64,000 nt of DNA from Syngnathus acus (Eukaryota; Chordata; Actinopteri; Syngnathiformes; Syngnathidae): positions 3,586,539 to 3,650,538 of the forward strand of contig NC_051097.1 in NCBI RefSeq assembly GCF_901709675.1, in the 5' to 3' direction. A model generated the notes under the pieces. The model had not been told where the DNA came from. It saw only the letters and a list, made by a program, of their open reading frames with translations, and made no database searches. The position numbers and the translations under genes are program-made. Positions 45,349-57,653 of the stretch are shown piece after piece. Within the stretch, counting starts at the first letter, position 1. Each line of letters starts with the position of its first letter.

Positions 45349-47048
45349 GTCAAATCACAGATTGACATGTGACATCAACAAACAGACAATTTCATGCGGT
45401 ACTCAGAAGTCTTAAAAGCACACACAAAGAAGAATGGCGTGTACAGTTTCATTGTTGTGTGGAAGTATTTCCAATTTCCTGCCAGACTGACGGTCATTTC
45501 TGAGAAGTGCTGCTGTAGGATGTGACGCAAAAACTGGAAAATCAACACAGTTTGTAACACAGACAGGAGAGCGGCGCAGTGCTATGAAGCAAGCGGAGAA
45601 GACTACACGGATGAAGTTTATAGTCTTACTTTCCCTATAGTGTGTGTGCGGAAACGAAGTTGGGAGAAAAGTGCATTTTAAACCGAATGGCACAAAGCCA
45701 ATGTAACCATTTGAACCCGTCTTTGGTGATTTTATCCTTTTTTTTTTTGGTTTCCAGGGAGAAGCCACTCATCAGACTCAACGTTTGACTTATCATTTAA
45801 ACCGACTGGGTGGGATTCAATTAGTAATGGACATTGGAGACCCCTTTGGCGCCAGATGTCGCAGAACCGTTTGACCACGCTATATTAGATATATCTTGTG
45901 AAAGGACACACACAAAAAAAGATGGCTCTAATTAGGTTTTCGAATCAGATTTCATCTGGTGAGTGCCGGTCATTGTCACTGCACTAAATGTAATAACAAT
46001 TACCGACAAGCTTTATTACTTGAGACAGATGGTGGGGGAAGTTCACTTTTAAGTAAATTGGACACCATTAAAATGGTCCATTCGCTCACCTCATTTAACT
46101 TTGCCACCAAAGCTATCTATGTTTAAAATTGTCATTTTATGCTCTGGCATAATTTACTCTAAATATCGCCATAGCCAAACCTCTCTGCATCCCATAGTTC
46201 AAGAGCATTTCAGCTTGGACATTAGTTACCAGTTTTGGGATCTGTTTGGTACTGATTAACTGATGGCTTTGTGTCTTGCAGAAGTAACAATGAATATGCT
46301 CTCTCTCAATCCTCTTACCCAAATACGGTATTGACAGTCAAGCGATGACAAAATTCCTTCCTGGAGCAGTGTCACAAAAATAGCCTGTGCTCTCTTTTGT
46401 TGTGGGAGATCTCCATTTAAGACATTATTGTCCATGTAGGACAATTTTTTGTGCTTCCTTACACAGTCATTAATGACTCACTTGAATTACCTGTAATACA
46501 TAATGGACAAATTACAAGCTATGAATTTTGTCATCCTCAGTTTAATTGCATTCCCTAAACCAAAAAGATGCATTCCCAGAAAGAGATTATTTTTCCTGAT
46601 GACTCTTCAAGACAAATGGCTATTCTGTTTGCTGAGCCAGTCGACTCATAGAAAATCAAGAATCTCTCTCTCTCTTTCTCTCGCTCTGCAAAAATAAAGA
46701 TTGTCTGCTGGTTATTCTGGTCAGACTATGTTCGCAAAAAGTGGAGTATTCCCTTGACCGTCAATCAAGGGCATTTTTATAAAGTGTGGAGTGGTTAGAA
46801 ATAGATCGAAAGCCAACAAGACAAAGATGTGTGAACAATGATACTTCTCATAGTCCTTATCACTTATCTTGAGCATGTTTCCAGTTCACTTGTCTGATTT
46901 AGAAAAAAGTCACAATTACTAAACACACAATACACAAGGCAATTATTAGAGTACATAGGTTTTAATCTCAAATGTGCAATGATGTATGTGGATGTGGAAA
47001 TACTACAATTCAGCACAAGGCAATAAAGGATGGCGTTTCCAAATTGTG
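45349..47048. other. Intergenic, pmch 3' side
   Basis: No gene is recognised. A (CT)n-like stretch occurs at 46666-46690. A possible pmch poly(A) signal on the minus strand (ATTAAA, complement at 46961-46966) lies about 85 nt past the pmch stop. Confidence 0.45.
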
Positions 47049-47408
47049 CTAGACTTCCCAGCATGGCCGGTACACTCGTCCCACCATGCATCTCATGGTG
47101 TCCCGCCTCAGGATGGGGAAGTTCAGGTCCTGGTTGTTGTCATCAGCTCGTCTTTTGTAGAGGGGCAGTCCATTTCGCAGCGCTCGCAGGTCACGCCAAA
47201 GACTCGGATCGGCAACAACGATGACCCGCTGCCCTCTTTTTTTGCCCTCAGCCTCGCCGCGGTTGTTTTCTGTCACCTCCTCGCTCAGTATGGAGGTGAA
47301 TGCGTCCTGCTCCAAGGAGTTGTCTTCAGCCAGGTCCACAGGCGACGTGCCAGAAGAGTGCAGCATGAGTGCTGCTGCAAAGATGATGCACATGAGGGAC
47401 CGTCGCAT
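47049..47408 (-). CDS. pmch: Pro-melanin-concentrating hormone
   Basis: A single intronless ORF of 119 aa. The signal peptide is about residues 1-21 ([20 protein letters not shown]). The prohormone carries dibasic processing sites: KKR near residue 58, KRR before [13 protein letters not shown] (MCH gene-related peptide position), then RR before the C-terminal [20 protein letters not shown] (residues 103-119). The two cysteines of MCH form the ring disulfide. The 17-residue teleost form lightens skin by melanosome aggregation and has feeding-related brain roles; mammalian MCH is 19 residues. The intronless structure is usual for teleost pmch1, whereas mammalian PMCH has introns. The stop directly follows the hormone. 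A TATA box is at 47503-47510. Confidence 0.97.
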   Translation of the reverse strand: MRRSLMCIIFAAALMLHSSGTSPVDLAEDNSLEQDAFTSILSEEVTENNRGEAEGKKRGQRVIVVADPSLWRDLRALRNGLPLYKRRADDNNQDLNFPILRRDTMRCMVGRVYRPCWEV

Positions 47409-47502
47409 GGTGAAGATCTTTTTGGAGACCGCTTGGCTTCAGGAACGAAACGCTCTGCAGATGTCTCGATTTCTTGTTGTGATTTAAAGATCTTGGGATG
47501 TT

Positions 47503-47510
47503 CTTTTATA
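47503..47510 (-). promoter_or_regulatory. pmch TATA box
   Basis: Minus-strand TATAAAAG lies 95 nt upstream of the pmch start codon, which would put transcription start near 47475 and give a 5' leader of about 65 nt. It is the only TATA-like element close to the gene. Confidence 0.7.
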
Positions 47511-48261
47511 CCATTTGGGATACGTAGGATTGTCCATGCTGGCTTTTGTCCTGAACATCATCATAGGTTCTCCTGTTGTGCTCAGGAAATTAGCTGAAGG
47601 TATCAATACAGGGCTGAGTAGAACTATCATACGTTCAAGTGTGTTGTCTTTACACAAGTTAATTAAAGTTGTGCAAGGGATGACTTTGGACCATTGATAA
47701 CGAAACAGTGGGAATTCTTTGAGGAACTGAAAGCAAGACGACTTCAATCCAAAATGACTGACCTTTAAAATAATGGGGTGGGATCAACACCCACAGGCAC
47801 ATTGTGGTTTCATACGCTGCGATGACGGCTAATCACTTCAACTCATTGTTCACTATTTTTTTTACAGCAATTACCAGGTAGGATTAGTGAGTGATGCTGG
47901 CAAAAGATTGTTGAAGTGTTTGTCATGTCGGCAGCCTCTTGGAAACGTGGCAGCGACAAAGTGAAGTTCATTTAAATTGTTATTATTAAATCATATATAT
48001 GATTAAATATAATTAAATCATTGAAATTGTTTAATGAGAATATTGTAACAAATGAGTTTTTAATACAAACTTTGTTAAATGCCCGATGACCAATAACCAA
48101 AGCCTTACCTGCCTATGTTTCCAACTGCTTTAATAAAATAACAAAACAAATGCCAACAACAAAAATAAATCAGCGTTATCACCCTGTAACTAGCGTTTGC
48201 CCCCTCCCTCCCACAGAGTCCAGGATTTACTTATTTATGTATTTATTTAAGTACGTATACG

Positions 48262-48366
48262 TATGTATGTGTGTATGTATGTATGTATGTATGTATGTAT
48301 GTATGTATGTATGCATGTATGCATGTATGTATTATGTATGTATGTATGTATGTATGCATGTATGTA
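48262..48366. repeat. (GTAT)n microsatellite
   Basis: About 25 ATGT/GTAT units with a few GCAT and ATTAT interruptions. Confidence 0.9.
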
Positions 48367-49825
48367 GATCTGAATTTTTCCAGGCTGTTGTTGACCCCTA
48401 TACCTACCAGCTTTTTGGGGATGTAGCACAGGTATCAAGTTCAAAATGAGGGAATGTTTGTAAAAAAAAGAGTCCCACCAGTAGGTCAAATGACGGGAGT
48501 GATTTGTACTTTCAGTTTTTCTCGGGTAATTTGCTGCTTTTACCATAGAGGACAAAGTTATTTAGTTGAGCTGCCTGTCTTCCTCTCTGACTGTTCACAC
48601 GAGAAAAGCCCACCTAAGTCATTTTTAATTGGGGCTGTCATGAACCAAACATTTTGTTTCTTTCGTTTCATGTTGGTATAATTGGGCTGGATAAAGGTTA
48701 TGCTATAATGCTCATTGACCAAAATAGTCACAGTCGAATAGAGGCAATACAAGAGCTCAGCAAAAGTCTGCCAAGTGTTAGTTTAACATGTTAACTGACT
48801 TGGTTGTACGTATTTTTCTGCGGTGTCCAACTATTTTTTAACCAGAATTTTTGTTACACAGCTCTTAAGTATACACATCTAGGCTTGTGACGATCTGTGC
48901 CCCCATTGGATAGCAATGACCAGGGCGGCACATAGCACAGACTCCGAAATGGCTGCGTTCCTGCTTTGCATATTTGTGCTGTGGGTGCAGACCTTCACTG
49001 TTTGTCTTCACACCTGAAGCGAACCGCACCAGAGTTCGTTTGGAAGCGAACCCAGACCACTTGAAAAAGTGGGTCTTGGTCCCTTTCTTTAATCTGCACC
49101 AAGATTTGGAAACAAAAATGAATTATTTCATTCTTCTTCCGAACTGCTCTAATACTGACTGTGTTCAAAATTATAAAGTCGGAGGCAATCTTATACATGC
49201 AACTATCTTAATTCCAGAAACGGGAAAAACTGAAAGAAAGGGGGGGGGGGTGTTACTATTTGCTAGACCTGAAGAGCACTCTGGAATGTTGGACTGACTA
49301 ATGATGGAAAACAACGCAACTCCTATGAGTGCCAAGATGAAAGCCAAACACTGCTCTCAGCATTTATCTCATGTCGGTAGTGGGAGCTGGTGAGAGCTGA
49401 TAGAAGGTCAGGAAAAAAGATGAAAGCAAAGAGAGGAAAGATGACCATGGATCTATTGCTATGGAATGCTACATTTAATAAAGGAAACCTAAAATAGCCA
49501 CACACAAAAAGCAAAATAAAAGAAAGTCTTGAAGTGTTTTTCATACTCAAAGAGAAGGATAAACTGCATGTAATGATCATGTAATACAAGCATACAGCTT
49601 TCCCAGCATTTAGTTTCCCAAAGTCACGGAGCATAATGATACTGTTTCTCTTCTGGCATCGATGAGACTATTTAATACAAGCTAATGTCTGCTATTTTGT
49701 GGACCCATTAGAATGTAATTCTAATGGGTCCACAAAAATAATCCACCCTGGGAAGTGTCTGAATCACTCCTCCTATCTACTGTCTAAAAGTGAGGGACTG
49801 CTTCTGAGTCTTTGTCGATGTTCAT

Positions 49826-49839
49826 GTTGCCATGGAAAC
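49826..49839. promoter_or_regulatory. X-box-like RFX motif, intergenic
   Basis: GTTGCCATGGAAAC differs by one base from the palindromic RFX consensus GTTGCCATGGCAAC. It lies 1.8 kb upstream of spag8 and 2.4 kb upstream of pmch. It could be a distal element of either gene or a chance match. Confidence 0.4.
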
Positions 49840-51534
49840 CAGTTGTTGAGCAGATCGCATGCAACCTTGCCCACACAGGCCAGATCAAGCATACTGACAT
49901 CTGGGTGTGGACCTATAAATGGTTGTCACAGAAAGACTGACTTCTTTTGTTTAGCTGTTTGTTTGCAAAAAATCCTAAAAAAAATAAGTCGGGAGGAAAT
50001 CGTTCAGACACGATATTTGGTACACCTGCACTTACATTACTGTCGATATTTTCAAAAGCTATATCATAGATTTGTATCAAAATACTGCTTGAAAAAGGTA
50101 ACGTTTTAGATTGTTAAATGTGCTAGTTTGCACTTCAATGTTATGATGGTGTAAAATTGTTAATTTATACCTGTATAGAATTGCTCATACAAGAGTTTGA
50201 ATAAAATTGTAATGCATAAACTCAAAGCATGACATGACTATGTTGTAGTGTCAGTTTTTTTTTTGCATGTCTATAGATTGGAATATATATTGTCACTTCT
50301 TCCAAACACACAGTCTGCAAAACGCACACTCACTATATACTATGAACACCTGGAAATCTATTAGTGAGAACGTTTAGCCCAGTGGAGCACAGTTTGATAG
50401 TTTGGAGAGTCCTGACTGAGATTTCATGCTGAGCTGGCAGCCTGTTCCAGACATACTGGCTGCCTGACAGTCAAAACTCTACTGCAGAGTCTCAGTAACA
50501 AGCTCTGTGGTTTTCATTTGGTCTCAGAACCACTGTAACAAGACCAGGGTGTTATATTTAGCAGGGTCTGCATCACTTTTAATAAAGGCTAAGGGGATGT
50601 GATGAGAAATCTATTGGAAGATGGCAGATGATGAAGAAAATGGTTAATGACATCAAAACTAGTATAGGTGGAAAAGAGAAAAAAATCAACTCTGGAGCAT
50701 AAAAGAAGGTGAGATAAACTAATGTGATTACGTTCTTTGGTGTAGCATAAGCCAACACAAAGCTCAGCAAGACAATCGAGACATTCTGGAGCAGAATGTG
50801 CTGCCGGTTAAATTAGCTCGTTATTTAGAATAATTCTTCTGGATTTGTATTTATTATTACTCCATGTAGCCAAGAACTAGTTTTTCTAATAATTTGACCA
50901 TTAAAAATCACATTTATTGTGGTGGCTTAAGACACCTTCCCTTTAGAAAAGGGAACAGAAGGTTTTAGTGGAGAATATGTGCCTCTGTTCAACCCTGCTG
51001 TTACAATAAAGATTGGAAGGATCAATGATTGGATGTAATTAAATGTCTAAGGGGTGGTCAAATGACAGGAGTACGATTTTGTGTTTCTCTTAATTGCCCC
51101 TCAGGGGACAAAGCTGTTTGCTAAAGCCTTGTGATTTTCCTCTGAAGACACATGAAGGAATGTGAGGAAGATAATTCACCCTTCATTCTCCACAGAGAAG
51201 GAAGGTTTTTTTTTTTTTTCATTTTTGATTGTGGGTGTCATGGTCACAACAGTTGCATACTCTTAATCGGTACAATATTGGGTACACTTAGAGTGCAGGG
51301 TCAAATGCAAAAGCAATTATGGATATAATAAAGCAAGACAAAACAATAATCATGTAACTTTGAGTAGTATTTGATTATTTATTTATTTAGAAGCAAATGC
51401 AAAGATGCAGAGATGAAAAATGTCCCAGCAAACACAGACGTGCAAAGAAATAGCCTTCACTGGGTTTAGAAAATAGACATCTGGAGAATTAAAATCACGT
51501 CACGTTTGCCTACGTCATACATTTTGTGTTTACC

Positions 51535-51548
51535 GTTACCATGGAGAC
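51535..51548 (+). promoter_or_regulatory. RFX X-box in spag8 promoter
   Basis: GTTACCATGGAGAC matches the RFX-type half-site pair GTNRCC-N(0-3)-RGYAAC with one mismatch side. It lies 121 nt upstream of the spag8 start codon, the usual distance for ciliary genes controlled by RFX/FOXJ1. The match is visible; its function is inferred. Confidence 0.55.
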
Positions 51549-51668
51549 ACTTCCGTTGTAGGGACGCCGTTCAGACATGTAGTGCCTCGCTTTGTTTATA
51601 AGTTGTACAAGGCTATTTCACTCATCTAAGTCTTGGTTTGTACGATATTGTGTTCTAAATTTGCAGAA

Positions 51669-54600
51669 ATGGCGGACGACACAGTTGCTGTAAGTCAAAA
51701 TAAAGAAGGCCCGGAAGAGGTGAGTTTATATAGGACATATGCCCAGTATACGTCGTATGCGCTTCATGTCAACAACGGCGGAAATAATGAACTGAGAAAA
51801 TGATCACGTTTATTGGGGAAATAACACATGAAAGAAGAATTGCATAAAACGTTGGTTTGAGAACACTTACAATTACAATTTGACAATTTACAACCGCTAT
51901 AACTTTACAAACGTACTTGGATCCAGTCAACATAGGAAAAAAAAGAAAAGAAAAGAAAAACATTAGTGGGGGTTTGGCCAGTTTGTAGTGTTGACCAACC
52001 CTTGTTGAGGAAAAGCACACTTATTATTTTGGTAATAAATCTCACACAACACCAAACAAAAAGGTAAAAATAAAAATGAGGCTAACAGGCTATCATACCA
52101 TAATGTTCTGACGACCACCAGACGTCGCTGGTAGAGATGGATGAACAAACATACATTATTGTTAAAAAAAAACACACACAAAAAAACATGCTGCAAACCA
52201 AGGACATAATATTGGATAATTCCTTGTGTTACGTACACTCGATGACAACACACAACACACTGTTTGGCACTTAATATTTTCACTATTATATTACAGAAAC
52301 CAGTGACCTTGCAATATGTGTAAATTAATGAGTAATGTAAATAAATTAAAACTTTCATTCTGTGATAAAAAAAAATAATTTTTATGAACCTTAGTTGAGC
52401 AAAAATGAGATTTATATGAACTTTTGCATGAATGAAGGTTGGTCAATTAAAGTGTAACGTTGTAAATGCGGATTTATCGGGGGAAAAATCACCTGCAAGG
52501 TGTGCAGGGTGTGTGCAAAACTGTGATGCAAACCCCATTCTCTGCACTATTTGGTCACACAATGTACACATTCATATTTAGAACTTTTGAATTCATTTTC
52601 CATGATAATCAATAGAAACACACAAGTCACTAATGTTATAGTGGAATACTTCTGCCATATAGTACTGTTTAAATATTGTGTCACCCATATTCATATGTCG
52701 TATCCATTCAACTCCAAGCAAACAAGGGAGCAAATCCTGCGAAATGGACACAAGGGACTAATCACCACAAACACAGGAGCGAAGATGGAGCATGTTACCA
52801 CCCTCCAAGCAGCATTTGCCCCTCCGAAGCGTCCACGGGTGAGGCTGCAGGGTATGTGCCGTTCTTTTATTGGCAGGCCACAGACTCCAAGGGACTGTCC
52901 TACTTCACATGTCACATGGTTGAAGTGTTTTCTGCAATCATTGCCCCTACCACTCACTTTGATTGTTCATCTGATTCAGGCATAAGGTCGGAGCTTTTAG
53001 AAAGAAGAATTGCCCAGATAGCAAGGTAGGAATTAATATTACATCTTCAATTATGTTGCACCTCTTACAATGACTATATATAAAAAGAAGAATTGCCCAG
53101 ATAGCAAGGTAGGAATTAATATTACATCTTCAATTATGTTGCACCTCTTACAATGACTATATATATATATATATATATATATATTGTCACCCACCTCCGG
53201 CCCTCCCTGTGTGGAGTTTGCATGTTCTCCCTGGGCCCGCGTGGGTTTGCTTGGTAGGCCGATTGAAGACTCCAAATTGTCCCTAGGTGTGAGTGCGAGT
53301 GCAAATGGTTGTTTGTCTCTGTGTGCCCTGCGATTGGCTGGCGACCGGTTCAGGGTGTCCCCCGCCTACTGCCCGATGACGGCTGGGATAGGCTCCAGCA
53401 CACCCGCGACCCCCGTGGGGACTAAGCGGTTCAGGAAATGGATGGATGGATATATTTTGTCATAGCTTTTATTTCCTTACTTTCCTTATTTCCTAACTTT
53501 CATTTGCTCTCTTACCCATTGAAATTGTAAATCCATGGCTAGTTTCTGTCTGTATCTCATTTAGGACTGACGTTAAAGGTATACGACCATAACCCTCATA
53601 AGGCAGACTTAGTTTTCAAAATGCCCAAACAGGTTCTCAAGAGTGTTGATCAGGGAATTAATCGTGGTAAAGCAATTAATTTATCTTTGTTCTATCAATA
53701 GCAGATAGATCTTCAGATATGTTTTCTAGGATGGGGGAAGTGTGTTGTTTTGATTATTATTTTACTCCGGAAGGCACAGCTCTTTTAATATGACGGCAGG
53801 AAATGGGCTGTTTGAAATTCAACTTTTTTGCAGAGGTCATTTTGACATCTTCAGGCACCTAATGAACTCATCCACCAGGATCAATAAAAGATGCACAGCG
53901 TGCATCTGTGAATTAAACTGTTACTAAAGTTAGGACACTAAAATCAAATAAAATCAGATTACTGTATTTTCCGCACTATAAGGCGCACCTAAACACCTCC
54001 AATTTTCTCAAAAGCCAACAGTGCGCCTTATAATCAGGTGCGCCTTATATATGGACCAATATTGAGCCACTACAGCAGGCATGACCAAAGTCCGTCCGGC
54101 AGGCCAAATGTATATATCTTATATATGGACAAAGTTTTAAAATGGGCCATTCACTGAAAGTGCGCCTTATAATCCGGTGCGCCTTATATATGGACAAAGT
54201 TTTAAAATGGGCCATTTATTGAAGGTGCGCCTTATAATCCGGTGCACCTTATAGTGCGGACAATACGGTACAAGGATTTACAAATCTTTTTCAACATATA
54301 TTCAACTCAATCAAGATATTTAATGTTCAAACTGATAAACCCCAAAAAGCTGGGACAGGGGTACTGAAGTCACTATTCTGTTCGTTACCTTTCCTTTTAA
54401 CCCACTCAATGAACCTTTGCCAAATGAAAACCCTAATGTCTGACTCATCAGACCAGAGCCAACTTAGCCAGTCATGTCAGTCCATGTCATATTTATTTAC
54501 ATTTTACACATTACATTGGAATTTAGGGTTTGTATTGCGAGCGTTGCTTAGCCTTGTGTCACAAACAGAAACATCAGCAATACTAAATATAATCATACTG

Positions 54601-55445
54601 TACATGCTTGTATTTATTTGGTTACGTAATAATTGTTTGATGATGTTTTTGCAGGGACAAGATTCATGCAGAACGAAACCCACCGCTTCCCCAAGCTGAC
54701 TTTGCCAGTGTAACTCAGAGAGATTTTCGAGTTGAGGGATTTGTACCCCAAACTACTAAAAATAACCGTGTATGTATCCCTGCCTGCAATTAGAGATTTA
54801 CGTGTTTTGTTAGTGTTTTCGTGGTAGTCAAGTAAATTCACCCAGGTCATACGTATGTCAATTGTATTTTTGACCATCATTTGATATAAAATACACAAAA
54901 TTGTTTTTTGTTGCACCTATTTCCAGATTCATGATTATACAACTGAGCAGGCCATCAGTTATTGGAGTGAAAATTACCAGCGGATACAGGTGGGTCCCAA
55001 TTGTTCCTGGAAAATAATAATACTCTTTTTTTTTAGTTTTGGTTGATTTTATTGAAAACATTTCGTCTTTTGATTTTTTTTTTTGTAAAGAAATGTACTC
55101 ATTCGTTCCCCTTACACACAGCACGGATGGTACCATCCAATTCGTGAGCAGTATTAACCGCAGTGGATCCATTTTGTTTGTGCACCAAGGTCAAAAAAAA
55201 GGATGACGCTGATGGAAGATTTTTCCTCTCAATTATTCCCTTTTTGCAGATTCTACAGTTTCTATCAATTCTGAACAGAACCCACAACATGTCAGGTTCT
55301 GGATGCTTTTCAACATTAAAACTTTTGTTTTCTGTTACAGGGTGTAAGTCCAGTGGAGTGCCCAAACACACCTTTTAGAAAGTCGGCCCAGTTTTCCACT
55401 CCCTTGGGTGATCCGCGGAAAAACGTTGATTCCCTCATTGAATAA
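51669..55445 (+). CDS. spag8: Sperm-associated antigen 8-like, axonemal microtubule protein
   Basis: Six exons: 51669-51719, 52719-52851, 52980-53025, 54655-54769, 54927-54989, 55341-55445. They total 513 nt (170 aa), with all phases consistent. Recognisable blocks: NGHKGLITTNTGAKM at about 24-38, RSELLERRIAQIARDKIHAE, SVTQRDFRVEGFVPQ, HDYTTEQAISYWSENYQRIQ and the terminal CPNTPFRKSAQFSTP. The GH(K/R)GL, HDY-EQ-W and TPFRK-x-FSTP blocks are as I remember the C-terminal half of SPAG8. TPFRK..FSTP-type motifs are common in microtubule inner proteins. The long N-terminal part of mammalian SPAG8 is absent. Support also comes from the neighbour: SPAG8 and NPR2 are adjacent and convergent in human 9p13, as here. 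Poly(A) signal AATAAA at 55468-55473. Confidence 0.75.
53001..53166. repeat. 83-bp perfect tandem duplication covering the end of spag8 exon 3
   Basis: AAAGAAGAATTGCCCAGATA begins at 53001 and again at 53084. The two units are identical through the exon end, the GTAGG donor and the following intron sequence, up to a (TA)n tract. The second copy therefore carries a duplicate donor at 53109 and the last 25 nt of the exon. Confidence 0.92.
53185..53452 (+). mobile_element. Fish non-LTR retrotransposon-type repeat with (GGAT)n tail
   Basis: GTGTGGAGTTTGCATGTTCT, TGTGTGCCCTGCGATTGGCT and GGGATAGGCTCCAGCACACC lead to AAGCGGTTCAGGAAATGGAT and a GGAT tail. This repeat is very common in fish genomes; I cannot assign the exact family. 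It lies in spag8 intron 3. Confidence 0.75.
53960..54270. mobile_element. MITE (TACxGTATTTTCCGxACTAT family), compact copy
   Basis: It starts TACTGTATTTTCCGCACTAT and ends ATAGTGCGGACAATACGGTA, 311 bp, with the same GTGCGCCTTATAATCCGGTG units as 44528-45348 but only about two internal repeats. It lies in spag8 intron 3. Confidence 0.85.
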
Positions 55446-55467
55446 TTGTCTAAATGAATGCTTTTTG

Positions 55468-55473
55468 AATAAA
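55468..55473 (+). terminator. spag8 polyadenylation signal
   Basis: Canonical AATAAA 22 nt after the spag8 stop codon, followed by a T/G-rich stretch (GTGAGTTTGTCCTTGTATG). Confidence 0.75.
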
Positions 55474-57648
55474 GTGAGTTTGTCCTTGTATGCTTCTGCT
55501 GCTGACATTTCTACCAACTACCTATGATTACTGATTTCTCCAAATTGCAGTTAATGACACAGACACAAATTGGTTGTGTCCCAAAAACAGCATGTTTGAG
55601 AAGGGTGTACATGACTTGTACCTGAGTAAAAAAAAAAAACGGTCATTGATGTGAATATGTAGATATGACACACTGCTTTTGAGCTGCATGTTTGCACAAT
55701 GCTAAGCTAATTTCCACCTTTTTTTTTTTTACATTTGATGCGACAGTCGCTTGCAAACATGGCCACCACCTATGCACGTGCTTTTCTTTTGATGGAAAAA
55801 GGTGTCCGTTAAATTGAGGTTCCACTGTACATTAATGTTTGAAGATAAGGGCTGCGAGAAGTCTGGAGTAGAGCTCTCAAAATTAACCGATTAATCGACA
55901 ACAATTTATCAACATTTTAATGATCAATTAATCAGTTAGAGCCATGGTTTAACTTATAATGGTTCAAATCCTCAGATTTCAGCCTTAACAATATTTATCA
56001 GATTTTTCTAGTCCTTCATTAAAGCAGACCGATTCTCTTTTGTGTGGCATTTAAAAACATCAGTTTTTACAATAACAACGACTTAACCAGAAATAGAATC
56101 ATTTAAAAAAGATTGGTGAGTACAACATTAATACCTCTTATGTGATATTGCCTAATTGCTGTTTAGTTGTTATGAGGGAAGTTATGTTATAAACTTCAAT
56201 GTAAACTAAAATTGTATCCGATTTTTTTATTAGGCAATGACACCCTGAATTGAGAGTTTCACTCAATGTTAAACTAATCATTGCACTAATTTAAGACCTG
56301 GAAATAAAATGCTGCACTCACTTGAGCAAGAACAATATAAAATGATCCATATACAAGCACTTGAACGACCTGCAATTTCAGTATATGGAGATTGTGATAA
56401 GCAGCAATGTCACTGGGAAATCAAACAGGGCTTTACTAGTGCATCTCATAATATGTGTCAATCACAGGACAATGCCTGGAGATGTTGATCCTTCCTGAGC
56501 ATTCAGGAAGGATTAGTGGGTGGTAGCTATGGCAACAAGTAATCTTAGTTTATATGTATGCAAATTTTCTGTCAGAACATTACATGATACCAGAAAGCCT
56601 TGGAGAAGATTTGCACTTGTCCTTTTAGATGTCATGTAACACATCAATTTTGGGCAGTGGGGAGGGGCGCATCTTTATTTATGTCTCTTATGTGTCATGT
56701 CATTTTGCGGGAGATATAATAAGAATAAAAACTGAAACAGCTTCATCTGAATGCACAATTTTCTAAAAAGATCAATTATGATTAAAATAACCCACCATTC
56801 CAGCATCACAATTTTGCTACCTTTAACCCGCTCAGTTAGCCAGCTAAATCTTGTCTATACTACAAGGTCAATTTTAATTTCCTTGCATCTTCGCTGAAAC
56901 AATTCTGTATGGTTTCTCATCATTATGACAGGTGGTTTAATAATAAGTACCATAAACCGAAACCCACGCACGAAAACACACACTAAGGAAACCCAAAGGA
57001 ATCCAAAAGTCACGTAATGATATTCTTGTCAATAAAGAGACACGTCTGATTATTATAGGTGAACCAAAAATGCCATGTGGACGGACTGTTCATCAGGTTT
57101 TCTGTCAAGGGAAAGGGTTGCAAATATCAAGATGATGGACAATCAGGCCACTTGGGTGAAGTAAACAGGCAAATGCATGGATCAGCAGAGAACTTCAGTG
57201 ATCTTCTCTCATGCTCTGCTTCTAACAGGCATCGGTTACCAGGAGGAAGTGGGCGGTAATTACAGCCACGCAGTCGGGGAAGATGGTCTCCAGCAGAGAC
57301 ACATGCACACACACACATATCCAGAGTCCAAGTGCCACAGTTGATAATGAGCATCTAATGAGCAGTGATGTCACGACTACACAGATGCTCACTGCCAATT
57401 CACATCTTCGCCTCACTTCCTCTCATTTGTCCACAGCTAAAAACACTGAATCAGGCTGAAGCTAATAGATTTTTTTTTTTAATGGAACATTGGTTGGATT
57501 TCAGATCTTGACAAAATGTAATGTAATAAGAAATATAAACTGACAAGGCGGGTAATTTTCTGGGAAGAACTAAACAGAATTGGATTAGTACAAGCAGCAA
57601 TTATACACGACAGGATCTTAAAATGTCATGATACTGTATCATAATATA
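55474..57648. other. Intergenic between convergent spag8 and npr2
   Basis: A/T-rich DNA with poly-A/T runs. No gene, no known repeat and no further signals are recognised. Confidence 0.45.
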
Positions 57649-57653
57649 CTATT

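Larger units (their letters stand above)
47511..51534. other. Intergenic between pmch and spag8
   Basis: The genes are divergent, so this holds both upstream regions. It contains the (GTAT)n array (48262-48366) and a hAT-like MITE scrap at about 49018-49085 (GAACCGCACCAGAGTTCGTT). A near-perfect X-box is at 49826-49839. ORFs lack recognisable domains. Confidence 0.45.

Noticed and set aside
46986-47597. 203-aa plus-strand ORF
   Set aside because: Antisense shadow of pmch.
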